This document shows, in pieces, positions 1-9,071 of a DNA stretch of 64,000 bases. Source of the DNA: UBA721 sp002705165 (GTDB lineage Bacteria > Planctomycetota > Planctomycetia > Pirellulales > Pirellulaceae). The DNA is taken from NCBI GenBank assembly GCA_045565995.1, contig JBJLEF010000010.1, positions 1-64,000 of the forward strand. The letters run 5' to 3'. Position 1 is the stretch's first letter. Each line of letters starts with the position of its first letter. The position numbers and the translations under genes are program-made. A model generated the notes under the pieces. The model made no database searches and was not told the DNA's origin. It saw only the letters and a program-made list of their open reading frames with translations.

Positions 1-3000
1 ACAATGATTCGGCATCGATCTCGATTGGTGATGTGAGTGTGACCGAAGGAGATAATGGTCACAGTTTTGCGAATTTGACGGTGACGCTTGATACGGCGGT
101 GGATGTTCCGTTGACGGTGGATGTTGCTACGGCTGACGATACGGCGACAGCGTTGGTGACAGGTCTGTCAGGTGAGGATGACTATGAGTCTTTGAGCAGC
201 AGCTTGACGTTTGCCGGTACGGCCGGTGAAACCCAGACGGTGACGGTGCAGATCAACGGTGACAATGTTGTGGAAGCGACTGAACAGTTGCTGGTAGACC
301 TGTCTAATATTGCCGCGAGTGGTCGCGAGGGAGATATTAGCTTTAGTGATCCTCAGGGTGTGATCACGATTGAAAACGATGATAGTGCGACGGTATCGAT
401 TGTGGAAACGTCGACTGGCGCCGAAGATAGCGGCAACCGGACGCTGGCTGTAACCTTGAGTAATCCGGTGGATGTCAATGTGAGCGTGGATGTGGATACT
501 GTCGATGGTACGGCCACGATCGTAGGTAATGACTACACCGCATTGGATGAAACGCTGACCTTCTCCAATGCTAGTGGTGCATCGTTGAGTCAGACGGTGG
601 AAGTGGTTATCAGCGCGGATGATACGGTTGAGTTAGATGAGGCTTTGGATACGATTCTTTCAGGTCTTAGCGTGGTTCCGGTTCGTGACGTGAGTTTAGG
701 AAATGACACGACGGTTGTGACGCTTGTGAACGATGAATCGGCGAGTGTATCGATAGACGATGTAACGGTGGATGAAGCCGCTGGTACCGCGACATTGACG
801 GTGACTCTGTCACACGATGTCGATGTGGATGTGAGCGTGGATGCAGCTACAGCGGATTCCACGGCAACCTCATCTGCACAGGGTGCTTTAAGTTCTGACT
901 ATGACGCATTAAGTGAGACGAAGACGTTTACAGCCGGTTCCGGTGCGAATGCGACTCAGACAGTCGTTGTCTCGATTAACGATGACAGTATTGTTGAAAC
1001 GGATGAGCTGTTAAATGTTGTCCTTAGTGGGCTGTCCTCTACTGGTCGTGATGTTACTGTTACGGATTCATCGGGAGCGATCACGATCGAGAATAATGAT
1101 AGTAGTGAACTCTCGGTTGCTCTGACGACTGCTCCCGGGTTGCTGACCGAAGATAGCGGTAGTGTTACCTTCACGATCTCCATGAGCAATCCAGTTGCTG
1201 TCCCTGTGACAACTCTGTATGGTGCCGAGAACCCACTGATGCCAGGTTCTTATGATGACTTTGCTGGTGGTGCAGGTAGCGTTAACTGGGATCAATACAC
1301 GAATGCAGCTCAGACATTTACTCTGGATGTTGCCGATGATGCGGTGGTGGAGTTAGACGAGACGTTCAGTGTTCAGTTGTTTGGTCTGGATGCCGGTACG
1401 ATTGCAGAATTCGATAACGACCTGGTCTCCATTACGGGATCTTCAGCCGACTTCACAGTGATAGACAATGATTCGGCATCGATCTCGATTGGTGATGTGA
1501 GTGTGACCGAAGGAGATAATGGTCACAGTTTTGCGAATTTGACGGTGACGCTTGATACGGCGGTGGATGTTCCGTTGACGGTGGATGTTGCTACGGCTGA
1601 CGATACGGCGACAGCGTTGGTGACAGGTCTGTCAGGTGAGGATGACTATGAGTCTTTGAGCAGCAGCTTGACGTTTGCCGGTACGGCCGGTGAAACCCAG
1701 ACGGTGACGGTGCAGATCAACGGTGACAATGTTGTGGAAGCGACTGAACAGTTGCTGGTAGACCTGTCTAATATTGCCGCGAGTGGTCGCGAGGGAGATA
1801 TTAGCTTTAGTGATCCTCAGGGTGTGATCACGATTGAAAACGATGATAGTGCGACGGTATCGATTGTGGAAACGTCGACTGGCGCCGAAGATAGCGGCAA
1901 CCGGACGCTGGCTGTAACCTTGAGTAATCCGGTGGATGTCAATGTGAGCGTGGATGTGGATACTGTCGATGGTACGGCCACGATCGTAGGTAATGACTAC
2001 ACCGCATTGGATGAAACGCTGGCCTTCTCCAATGCTAGTGGTGCATCGTTGAGTCAGACGGTGGAAGTGGTTATCAGCGCGGATGATACGGTTGAGTTAG
2101 ATGAGGCTTTGGATACGATTCTTTCAGGTCTTAGCGTGGTTCCGGTTCGTGACGTGAGTTTAGGAAATGACACGACGGTTGTGACGCTTGTGAACGATGA
2201 ATCGGCGAGTGTATCGATAGACGATGTAACGGTGGATGAAGCCGCTGGTACCGCGACATTGACGGTGACTCTGTCACACGATGTCGATGTGGATGTGAGC
2301 GTGGATGCAGCTACAGCGGATTCCACGGCAACCTCATCTGCACAGGGTGCTTTAAGTTCTGACTATGACGCATTAAGTGAGACGAAGACGTTCCTGGCAG
2401 GTTCCGGTGCGAATGCGACTCAGACAGTCGTTGTCTCGATTAACGATGACAGTATTGTTGAAACGGATGAGCTGTTAAATGTTGTCCTTAGTGGGCTGTC
2501 CTCTACTGGTCGTGATGTTACTGTTACGGATTCATCGGGAGCGATCACGATCGAGAATAATGATAGTAGTGAACTCTCGGTTGCTCTGACGACTGCTCCC
2601 GGGTTGCTGACCGAAGATAGCGGTAGTGTTACCTTCACGATCTCCATGAGCAATCCAGTTGCTGTCCCTGTGACAACTCTGTATGGTGCCGAGAACCCAC
2701 TGATGCCAGGTTCTTATGATGACTTTGCTGGTGGTGCAGGTAGCGTTAACTGGGATCAATACACGAATGCAGCTCAGACATTTACTCTGGATGTTGCCGA
2801 TGATGCGGTGGTGGAGTTAGACGAGACGTTCAGTGTTCAGTTGTTTGGTCTGGATGCCGGTACGATTGCAGAATTCGATAACGACCTGGTCTCCATTACG
2901 GGATCTTCAGCCGACTTCACAGTGATAGACAATGATTCGGCATCGATCTCGATTGGTGATGTGAGTGTGACCGAAGGAGATAATGGTCACAGTTTTGCGA

Positions 3001-3322
3001 ATTTGACGGTGACGCTTGATACGGCGGTGGATGTTCCGTTGACGGTGGATGTTGCTACGGCTGACGATACGGCGACAGCGTTGGTGACAGGTCTGTCAGG
3101 TGAGGATGACTATGAGTCTTTGAGCAGCAGCTTGACGTTTGCCGGTACGGCCGGTGAAACCCAGACGGTGACGGTGCAGATCAACGGTGACAATGTTGTG
3201 GAAGCGACTGAACAGTTGCTGGTAGACCTGTCTAATATTGCCGCGAGTGGTCGCGAGGGAGATATTAGCTTTAGTGATCCTCAGGGTGTGATCACGATTG
3301 AAAACGATGATAGTGCGACGGT
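1..3322 (+). repeat. 1464-bp tandem coding repeat, 2.27 visible copies
   Basis: Copy 1 is 1-1464, copy 2 is 1465-2928 and a truncated copy 3 is 2929-3322. The period is exactly 488 codons, so frame is kept; one period covers four Calx-beta units. By eye, copies 1 and 2 differ at one base near 560/2024 (Thr to Ala) and at a patch of five substitutions within seven bases at about 929-935 versus 2393-2399 (Thr to Leu). Copy 3 matches until 3322 and then switches to diverged sequence. Copy 1 probably continues into further copies upstream of the window. Confidence 0.97.
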
Positions 3323-6300
3323 TGGTATTGAATTGTCTGACAGCGTGGTGGAAGCGGGTGGGTCGGTTGATCTGACGGTCACCCTTAGTTCGCCTGTAGA
3401 TCAGATTGTCACAGTGGTTGCAAGCGATGTGGAAGGGACCGCTAAAGTTTCTGGAAGCAATGCATCTGAATTTGACTACGTTGATGTGAATGAAAGTCTT
3501 GTCTTCTCGAATGTCACCGCGTCGCCTCTTGAGTTAACGGTTGCGGTCACTGTGAATGATGAGGGGATTGTTGAACTGGATGAAACGTTGCAGGTCGTGC
3601 TTTCTTCTTTGTTAGCCGGAGGACGTAGTGTCGAATTGGCGAATTCTGTTTCTGAAGTGACTATTGTCAACGATGATAGTGCTGTGGTTTCGGTGACGAA
3701 TGTTACGATCGCTGAAGAGGACGGGCTGGCAACACTCATTGTCTCCTTGAGCGAGCAGGTTGATGTAGATACAACGGTGGCATGGCACTCCATTGATGGT
3801 TCAGCGAAGATCGCTCTGGGGGATTACTTAGAGGCCTCCGGTGATATTGTGTTCCCGGCATTGGATACTTCGGATCTCACCGTCAGTATTACGGTTTCCG
3901 ACGACGATATTGTTGAGTTAGCAGAAACGTTCCACGTTGGAATAGAAGAACCGGAAGCGTTTGGGCGAAATGTGTTTGTTGAAGATGCTGATTTGGAAAC
4001 CGGTGGTAATCCGTTGATTGTTGGCTCCGGACAGGTGACGATCCTCAATACTGATTCAGCGACGATCGAAATCAATGCCGATCAGGCGTTCTTTTTGGAA
4101 GGCGATGATGGAATTACCAATGCCACATTGACGGTTACTTTGTCTAATCCGGTCGACATCCCGATTTTGATTGACTATGCAACGGCCAATGGCGATCATC
4201 ATTCTAATGAAAATGCAGGGATAGCTTCCTCTAGTGGTCCAGAATATGCGGGTGTAAACAGCACTGCCGACAACGAAGATCCATCTGATCCTGTTGGTCA
4301 GTATGATTTTGTGAATTCAGCCAAGGTTGACGGGCATGATTATGACGACACAGAAGGGATTCTGAATTTTACGGCAGTAAACAATGGCCTGATAAATGGC
4401 TCGTCTTCGCAAACGATTACAGTGCCGGTCTATGGTGATGAAGTGGTCGAGCTTGACGAATGGCTGACCGTGGCGATCGGAACGTCAGATGTTCTGGGTC
4501 GTAGCGTTACGATCGACAAAGCCGAAGATTACGTTTGGATTGATAATGATGATGAAGCCTCTGTTTCTGTAAGTGATGCTGCCATTCAGGAAGGCGATGT
4601 CGGACAGGCTTATGCCTTTATCGATGTGACTCTTGATAACTCGGTGGATGTGCCCCTGGGAATTACTTATGAAACGACGGATGGCACTGCCACATCGCTA
4701 ACCACCTTGTTTAATGGTGATGAAGATTATGTGCAAACATCGGGCGTCTTGAATTTTGCCGGAGCCGCCGGGGAAGTGGTTCAAATTCAGGTACCCATTA
4801 ATGGAGATCGGGTTGTTGAGCTCGATGAATTGTTCGAAATAAATCTGACCGATGTTGCGGCAAGTAATCGAGATGTCACTATTGGTGATGGACAGTCAGA
4901 GGTAACTATTCTCAATGATGATTCCGCCACGGTTCTCATTCGTGATGCAGCCGTTTTGGAAGGAGATGCCGGGACTTCCACCTCGACGGCGACGGTTGTT
5001 CTTAGTGACCCCGTTGATGTTGCGGTTTCAACTAACTACCTGACGGTAGATGGAACAGCAGTTGAAAGCTCTGATTACAACGGTGTTTCTGGCTCGGTTC
5101 TCTTCGGTAATCTTAAAACGGATGCCAGAAGCTTTGACGTCAATGTTGATATTCTTGGTGATGAGATCTTTGAGCGACACGAGGTGTTTACGGTAGAACT
5201 TGGGATTTTGGATGCGGGCGGCCGAAGTGTTGCTTATCTTGATACAGATGACGCATCTGACGTCGAAGCTCGAATGGATATCGTTAACGATGACCGCAAT
5301 CAGCGCAACTTTATTGGGGTTTGTAATGTGGTGGCTGAGCCGGGGGATGTCGATCTGGATGATACCGTCCGTTACGCGGCCTGGAACTTCAGTGTGGATA
5401 ATGAGGAGCCTGTTGATATTCAGTTCACCGCTGCAACTGCCGCTGGTGAGACTCTTGAAATTGGAGTGCCTCAATTACTGGATAGTAGTGGAACTCCAAT
5501 CGCACCTGGGAAAGTGGATCATTTCACCGTCACGGATGCTACCAGATCCTACGGTGTCTTTAGTGTAGCCGCTGGTGATTATACGATCGTGGTACCTTCG
5601 GGTAATGACAGCGATGGCTTAATCGAGTTGGCTGTGAGTTTGCCGGGGATTCTTTCAGAGTCGGATACGGAAGTCACGTCACATGCCTTTCAGCGAACCG
5701 CAGCTGGTGTACTACAGAGCCAACTTGGTTATCGTGGGACCATGCCGGAAGTGTTTAATGACCTGATGGGTATTGATTTAGCTGTTGATCAATATGATGC
5801 CTGTTTGGATGCCGATATCAACGGCATGCTAACAATGTTTGACTTAAGTACTGTTGATCAAAACAAAGGAAGCGAGATTCCTGAGGTCAGTCTCATGGAA
5901 GATCGTTTTACCCCCGCTCAAATCTTAGACGTCAATCCGCTCGGGGCTCCGCAATTATCGATCTCTGATCTCTTTGGTTTTTCGATTTTCCAGAATCCGC
6001 AAAATCCATTGGACGTGAATGGCGATGGACACATCAGCCCGATTGATGCTTTGGTCACCATCAATAGTCTTAATGATGAAGGGTCGCGAAGTGTTTTGGT
6101 GCTGGGTGACAATGAAGGAGATTTGGGCAATTACCTAGATCGGCACCAGTTCTTGTACGATACGAATGGCGACTTTGCGATTACTCCAATCGACGTGCTG
6201 CGAGTGGTTAATGCTCTTAATGAAGCAGGAGAAGCTGAAGGCGGAACGGTTAGCGCTGGTGTCGCTGAAGGGGAAGCCATCACAGATTACATCTTTGAAA

Positions 6301-6500
6301 GCTTCGAGGGAGTTACGTTGAAAGCGGCGGGCTTGGATAGTACCGTTGCCGCAATTGCCTCAGCTGCCGAAGCTAAAGATTATGGGCAGGAATATTATAC
6401 GACTCCGGCTCAGCAGACACACTGGACAAACGCCGTTGATGCGGTATTGGAAGAAGGTTCCGAAAGTGATGATGATTTGGAAATAGGAGGCTTGAACTAG
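1..6500 (+). CDS. Giant Calx-beta repeat surface protein with dockerin-like C-terminus (5' partial)
   Basis: The reading frame is already open at base 3, so the N-terminus lies outside the window. About 14 Calx-beta-type units of roughly 110-130 residues are visible, each opening with a strand like SVSI-(D)-VTVDE and carrying a DD-x-VELDE turn. Calx-beta domains bind calcium and are common in large secreted adhesins. The first 9 units belong to a 1464-bp tandem DNA repeat; the last 5 are more diverged. The C-terminal 250 residues hold dockerin-like calcium loops (DVNGDGHISPIDALVTINSL at about 6011-6070 and DTNGDFAITPIDVLRVVNAL at about 6160-6220), typical of planctomycete secreted proteins. 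A role in cell surface or matrix adhesion is inferred. The gene ends with TAG at 6498 and a strong terminator follows. Confidence 0.85.
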   Translation, partial: NDSASISIGDVSVTEGDNGHSFANLTVTLDTAVDVPLTVDVATADDTATALVTGLSGEDDYESLSSSLTFAGTAGETQTVTVQINGDNVVEATEQLLVDLSNIAASGREGDISFSDPQGVITIENDDSATVSIVETSTGAEDSGNRTLAVTLSNPVDVNVSVDVDTVDGTATIVGNDYTALDETLTFSNASGASLSQTVEVVISADDTVELDEALDTILSGLSVVPVRDVSLGNDTTVVTLVNDESASVSIDDVTVDEAAGTATLTVTLSHDVDVDVSVDAATADSTATSSAQGALSSDYDALSETKTFTAGSGANATQTVVVSINDDSIVETDELLNVVLSGLSSTGRDVTVTDSSGAITIENNDSSELSVALTTAPGLLTEDSGSVTFTISMSNPVAVPVTTLYGAENPLMPGSYDDFAGGAGSVNWDQYTNAAQTFTLDVADDAVVELDETFSVQLFGLDAGTIAEFDNDLVSITGSSADFTVIDNDSASISIGDVSVTEGDNGHSFANLTVTLDTAVDVPLTVDVATADDTATALVTGLSGEDDYESLSSSLTFAGTAGETQTVTVQINGDNVVEATEQLLVDLSNIAASGREGDISFSDPQGVITIENDDSATVSIVETSTGAEDSGNRTLAVTLSNPVDVNVSVDVDTVDGTATIVGNDYTALDETLAFSNASGASLSQTVEVVISADDTVELDEALDTILSGLSVVPVRDVSLGNDTTVVTLVNDESASVSIDDVTVDEAAGTATLTVTLSHDVDVDVSVDAATADSTATSSAQGALSSDYDALSETKTFLAGSGANATQTVVVSINDDSIVETDELLNVVLSGLSSTGRDVTVTDSSGAITIENNDSSELSVALTTAPGLLTEDSGSVTFTISMSNPVAVPVTTLYGAENPLMPGSYDDFAGGAGSVNWDQYTNAAQTFTLDVADDAVVELDETFSVQLFGLDAGTIAEFDNDLVSITGSSADFTVIDNDSASISIGDVSVTEGDNGHSFANLTVTLDTAVDVPLTVDVATADDTATALVTGLSGEDDYESLSSSLTFAGTAGETQTVTVQINGDNVVEATEQLLVDLSNIAASGREGDISFSDPQGVITIENDDSATVGIELSDSVVEAGGSVDLTVTLSSPVDQIVTVVASDVEGTAKVSGSNASEFDYVDVNESLVFSNVTASPLELTVAVTVNDEGIVELDETLQVVLSSLLAGGRSVELANSVSEVTIVNDDSAVVSVTNVTIAEEDGLATLIVSLSEQVDVDTTVAWHSIDGSAKIALGDYLEASGDIVFPALDTSDLTVSITVSDDDIVELAETFHVGIEEPEAFGRNVFVEDADLETGGNPLIVGSGQVTILNTDSATIEINADQAFFLEGDDGITNATLTVTLSNPVDIPILIDYATANGDHHSNENAGIASSSGPEYAGVNSTADNEDPSDPVGQYDFVNSAKVDGHDYDDTEGILNFTAVNNGLINGSSSQTITVPVYGDEVVELDEWLTVAIGTSDVLGRSVTIDKAEDYVWIDNDDEASVSVSDAAIQEGDVGQAYAFIDVTLDNSVDVPLGITYETTDGTATSLTTLFNGDEDYVQTSGVLNFAGAAGEVVQIQVPINGDRVVELDELFEINLTDVAASNRDVTIGDGQSEVTILNDDSATVLIRDAAVLEGDAGTSTSTATVVLSDPVDVAVSTNYLTVDGTAVESSDYNGVSGSVLFGNLKTDARSFDVNVDILGDEIFERHEVFTVELGILDAGGRSVAYLDTDDASDVEARMDIVNDDRNQRNFIGVCNVVAEPGDVDLDDTVRYAAWNFSVDNEEPVDIQFTAATAAGETLEIGVPQLLDSSGTPIAPGKVDHFTVTDATRSYGVFSVAAGDYTIVVPSGNDSDGLIELAVSLPGILSESDTEVTSHAFQRTAAGVLQSQLGYRGTMPEVFNDLMGIDLAVDQYDACLDADINGMLTMFDLSTVDQNKGSEIPEVSLMEDRFTPAQILDVNPLGAPQLSISDLFGFSIFQNPQNPLDVNGDGHISPIDALVTINSLNDEGSRSVLVLGDNEGDLGNYLDRHQFLYDTNGDFAITPIDVLRVVNALNEAGEAEGGTVSAGVAEGEAITDYIFESFEGVTLKAAGLDSTVAAIASAAEAKDYGQEYYTTPAQQTHWTNAVDAVLEEGSESDDDLEIGGLN

Positions 6501-6534
6501 CCAGCGTTTTAACAGTAGTCTTATGAGAACACTT

Positions 6535-6575
6535 AAACACCCCCAAGATCACGGTTGTGGATTTGGGGGTGTTTT
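6535..6575 (+). terminator. Rho-independent terminator after the Calx-beta gene
   Basis: A 12-bp stem (AAACACCCCCAA at 6535-6546 and TTGGGGGTGTTT at 6563-6574) with a 16-base loop ends in a short T run. It lies 35 bases after the stop codon. The rest of the 6501-6765 gap holds only a small CTACCC/GGGTAG hairpin (6700-6719) before the next gene. Confidence 0.85.
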
Positions 6576-6765
6576 CGTGGCTGCCTAGTCGCGTATTGAG
6601 TTTGTAAATTGTGTGTTAAACCATCTCAAACCTCCATTTTGTGTCGGTTTTGGTGTTCTTTCTATGAGGGATATGCCGATAAACCGGTTGGATATGATTC
6701 TACCCGTTTTACTGGGTAGGAGGATTATCGCGACCGTTTTGAACTACCATTGGGAGAGATAAGTC

Positions 6766-8169
6766 ATGTTGAATGCGAAAAAAATCGCTAGAACAGGGCT
6801 CTTTATAGCATTCTTGTTATTTGGATCTATTGCTGCGGCGCAGGTTGCAGAATACCAGATTAGTGATAGCGCCTCTGAGCAAGCTTATTATAACATTGAC
6901 TACAGTATTCCGAACTCTTCCGAAGTCCTTCAGCCCGTTTCTTATAGGTTGAAAGATTCCCTTAGTGGTATAGCGCAGAAAGATCGTAAAAAGCGAGAAC
7001 GTTGGCTTACTCCGTCTGGTTGGATGGAAATTGGCCACACATGGAATTCCAGCCGCCCAACAAGTGGACGTAATGGTCCCATTGGATTCAATGACCAACA
7101 TAATCAATTACAGTTAAATCAGCTTTATCTTGTTTTGGAGGCATCTCAAGGCAAAGATGACAATGAATCCTGGTCCTGGGATACTCGCATCGATCTCTTG
7201 TTTGGTACAGACCATGACTATACCGTAGCTTCCGGTTTAGAAGTCGGACGCGATGGAAGCCAACGGTGGAATAATACACCTAATACTGCCGACGACGATT
7301 TTCGTGGAACCCCGGGAGACCCGCGTCCCTACTATGGTCTAAGTATGCCGCAGATTTATGCGGATTTACATACGCCGTTACTTTTTGGGATGGATGTACG
7401 ACTTGGGCATTTCTACAGTCAGGTTGGTTACGAATCGGTCATGCCTTTGGAAAATTTCTTCTATACACATACGATGAGTCGCATGCATGGCCAGCCCTTC
7501 ACACATACGGGGGCCTTAGCGTCCACCACGCTGCTTGACGCTCTGGACGTTAGCTTTGGGGTTACCCGAGGCTGGGACAATTGGGAAGATGACAGCGAAG
7601 GAGATCTCTCCATAACGGGTGGTATAGGCTGGTCATTGGATGACAGTTCTTTTGACTTGAAATTTCATAGCGGTGATGACTTTATTGGCGTGGATAATGG
7701 TGGAAACACGCTGGTAGGCAATGTAACTATCGTCACGCTTACCTACACCAGAGACCTGTCGGAAAAGTTGCAATATGCACTAACGGCGGACGTTGGGCAC
7801 GGGGATGCAATGCAAGGTAACACTTTGACCGGTGGGCTGACAGGTGCCCGCTGGTACGGGATTACTAACTACTGGACCTACGCGGTTGGTGAAAAGCTAT
7901 CGACTGGGGTGCGAGTCGAGTGGTTCCGCGACCAGGATAATTCGAGAATTATGCCCGGAGCGTTTTCTAGTAACGTCGAGGGCGGTAACTACGTCAATGT
8001 TTCTCTAGGCCTTAATTACCGTCCCAATGAACGATGGATGTTTCGACCGGAAGCGCGTTGGGATTGGTCCGATACGATGAGTAATGATTTAAGTGTTCCC
8101 GGCGCCTTTGGCGACTTTCAGGAAAACGATACGTTTACATTGTCTTTCGATGCAATTTTTAGTTTCTAG
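6766..8169 (+). CDS. BBP2-family outer-membrane beta-barrel (porin-like) protein
   Basis: The 467-residue product starts with a signal peptide (KKIARTGLFIAFLLFGSIAAA, cleavage near AAA-QV). It then shows the alternating aromatic strands and conserved segments of the putative beta-barrel porin-2 (OmpL-like) family: a GWMEIGHTWNSS strand, an NQLQLNQLYLVLE strand, a DLHTPLLFGMDVRLGHF strand and a GYESVMPLENFFYTHT segment. It ends in Phe (FDAIFSF), as outer-membrane barrels do. It probably sits in the outer membrane as a porin; the solute is unknown. A GGGAGA ribosome site precedes the ATG by about eight bases. The gene is monocistronic, between two terminators. Confidence 0.8.
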   Translation: MLNAKKIARTGLFIAFLLFGSIAAAQVAEYQISDSASEQAYYNIDYSIPNSSEVLQPVSYRLKDSLSGIAQKDRKKRERWLTPSGWMEIGHTWNSSRPTSGRNGPIGFNDQHNQLQLNQLYLVLEASQGKDDNESWSWDTRIDLLFGTDHDYTVASGLEVGRDGSQRWNNTPNTADDDFRGTPGDPRPYYGLSMPQIYADLHTPLLFGMDVRLGHFYSQVGYESVMPLENFFYTHTMSRMHGQPFTHTGALASTTLLDALDVSFGVTRGWDNWEDDSEGDLSITGGIGWSLDDSSFDLKFHSGDDFIGVDNGGNTLVGNVTIVTLTYTRDLSEKLQYALTADVGHGDAMQGNTLTGGLTGARWYGITNYWTYAVGEKLSTGVRVEWFRDQDNSRIMPGAFSSNVEGGNYVNVSLGLNYRPNERWMFRPEARWDWSDTMSNDLSVPGAFGDFQENDTFTLSFDAIFSF

Positions 8170-8213
8170 TTTTGCTACATCTAGAAGTAAAGATAAATCA
8201 GCGACATCACGTG

Positions 8214-8249
8214 GAGAGGAGTTTCGTATGGAGACTCCTCTCTTTTTTA
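8214..8249 (+). terminator. Rho-independent terminator after the BBP2 gene
   Basis: A 9-bp stem (GAGAGGAGT at 8214-8222 and ACTCCTCTC at 8234-8242) is followed by six T. The T run overlaps the stop codon of the convergent minus-strand gene ending at 8247, so the transcripts collide here. Confidence 0.85.
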
Positions 8250-9071
8250 TTTCCCGAGCAAGAAGTTTGCCAAGTCCGCAGCTTGCTGTGGGTTTAGCAT
8301 CCGATCAAATGCTGGCATGGCTGACACTTCCTGTGTAAACCGCTCGTCTATTTGGTCACGAGGCACAAGGTAGGTTTCCCCGTTCGGCTGATTTAATAGG
8401 ACGGCGTCTCCCGTTTCATTTTTGAGAATGCCTGTTAGCATTCTTCCGTCGGTTGTTAGAATCACCTGGGTGGCAAATCCTTCTTTGATTTTAGCACTTG
8501 GTTTTAGTAGTGATTCGAGGATGTGTTGGGGATCCTTTTGCTTTTTGAGAAATTCAAGATTCGGGCCGAATCCAAACGCCATGTCGTTGCTTTTAGCGAT
8601 ATGGCATTTATAGCAACCTGCTCCGCCGGTGGCGAAAAATAGTGCTCGCCCCCGTTGGCTGTCAGCCGTACTTAGTTTAGCTTTGGCTGCCTCGATAGTA
8701 GTCGCGGTTTGTAGACGAGTTAGATTTCCCGGTTTGAAAAGAACGATATACTGGCTGGCACCGCCAGCGTTGGTATTTCGATTAGCGCCTAAGGTTAGTT
8801 TTCCAGCGGGGACTGCTTTTCGAAACACGCTAAAAGAAGCGTCATTGGTTTCCAGCGTTTCGTCGGTGGTTTCCCAGGTAGCTAGCCAGTCAGGCTTAGC
8901 GATACGGCGGTCATGGGCAATAAACACGGTAGTTGGCATCGCGAATTCAATGGTTACGAGTTTTGACCGGACCTCCTCGGAGTCATTGTTCGGGGTCCGC
9001 AACAAGACGGTATTGCTTAAAAGTGGCGAGATGTCAGTGATTGCATAGGGGCGGTCAGTATAGGTGGTCAC
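8247..9071 (-). CDS. Cytochrome c / heme-binding C-terminal part of a PVC-type dehydrogenase (probably frameshifted from the upstream gene)
   Basis: The 274-residue frame holds a c-type heme motif (CYKCH, about residue 155) and the conserved planctomycete/verrucomicrobial heme-binding domain after it (ILESLLKPSAKIKEGF, then TDGRMLTGILKNETGD). In this group that domain normally forms the C-terminus of a single long protein whose N-terminal dehydrogenase part is encoded immediately upstream here. The two frames overlap by 17 bases. The only start in the overlap is a GTG, and the coding-like frame continues upstream of it (…FTEFLQRLPEKG-VTTYTDRPY…) to a TGA near 9133. That favours a frameshift or sequencing error inside one gene of about 1,060 residues over two true cistrons. 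The product is expected in the periplasm. Confidence 0.7.
   Translation of the reverse strand: MTTYTDRPYAITDISPLLSNTVLLRTPNNDSEEVRSKLVTIEFAMPTTVFIAHDRRIAKPDWLATWETTDETLETNDASFSVFRKAVPAGKLTLGANRNTNAGGASQYIVLFKPGNLTRLQTATTIEAAKAKLSTADSQRGRALFFATGGAGCYKCHIAKSNDMAFGFGPNLEFLKKQKDPQHILESLLKPSAKIKEGFATQVILTTDGRMLTGILKNETGDAVLLNQPNGETYLVPRDQIDERFTQEVSAMPAFDRMLNPQQAADLANFLLGK

Noticed and set aside
590..2759. Minus-strand open frames repeated 1464 bases apart inside the Calx-beta gene
   Set aside because: They mirror the codon bias of the plus-strand repeat and recur only because the DNA repeats; no ribosome sites or family features.
1..3322. Direct repeats considered as a CRISPR array or mobile element
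   Set aside because: The 1464-bp period is an exact codon multiple, is wholly coding and has no spacers or terminal inverted repeats.
5028..5474. 148-residue minus-strand frame
   Set aside because: Antisense to well-supported Calx-beta coding sequence; composition looks non-coding.
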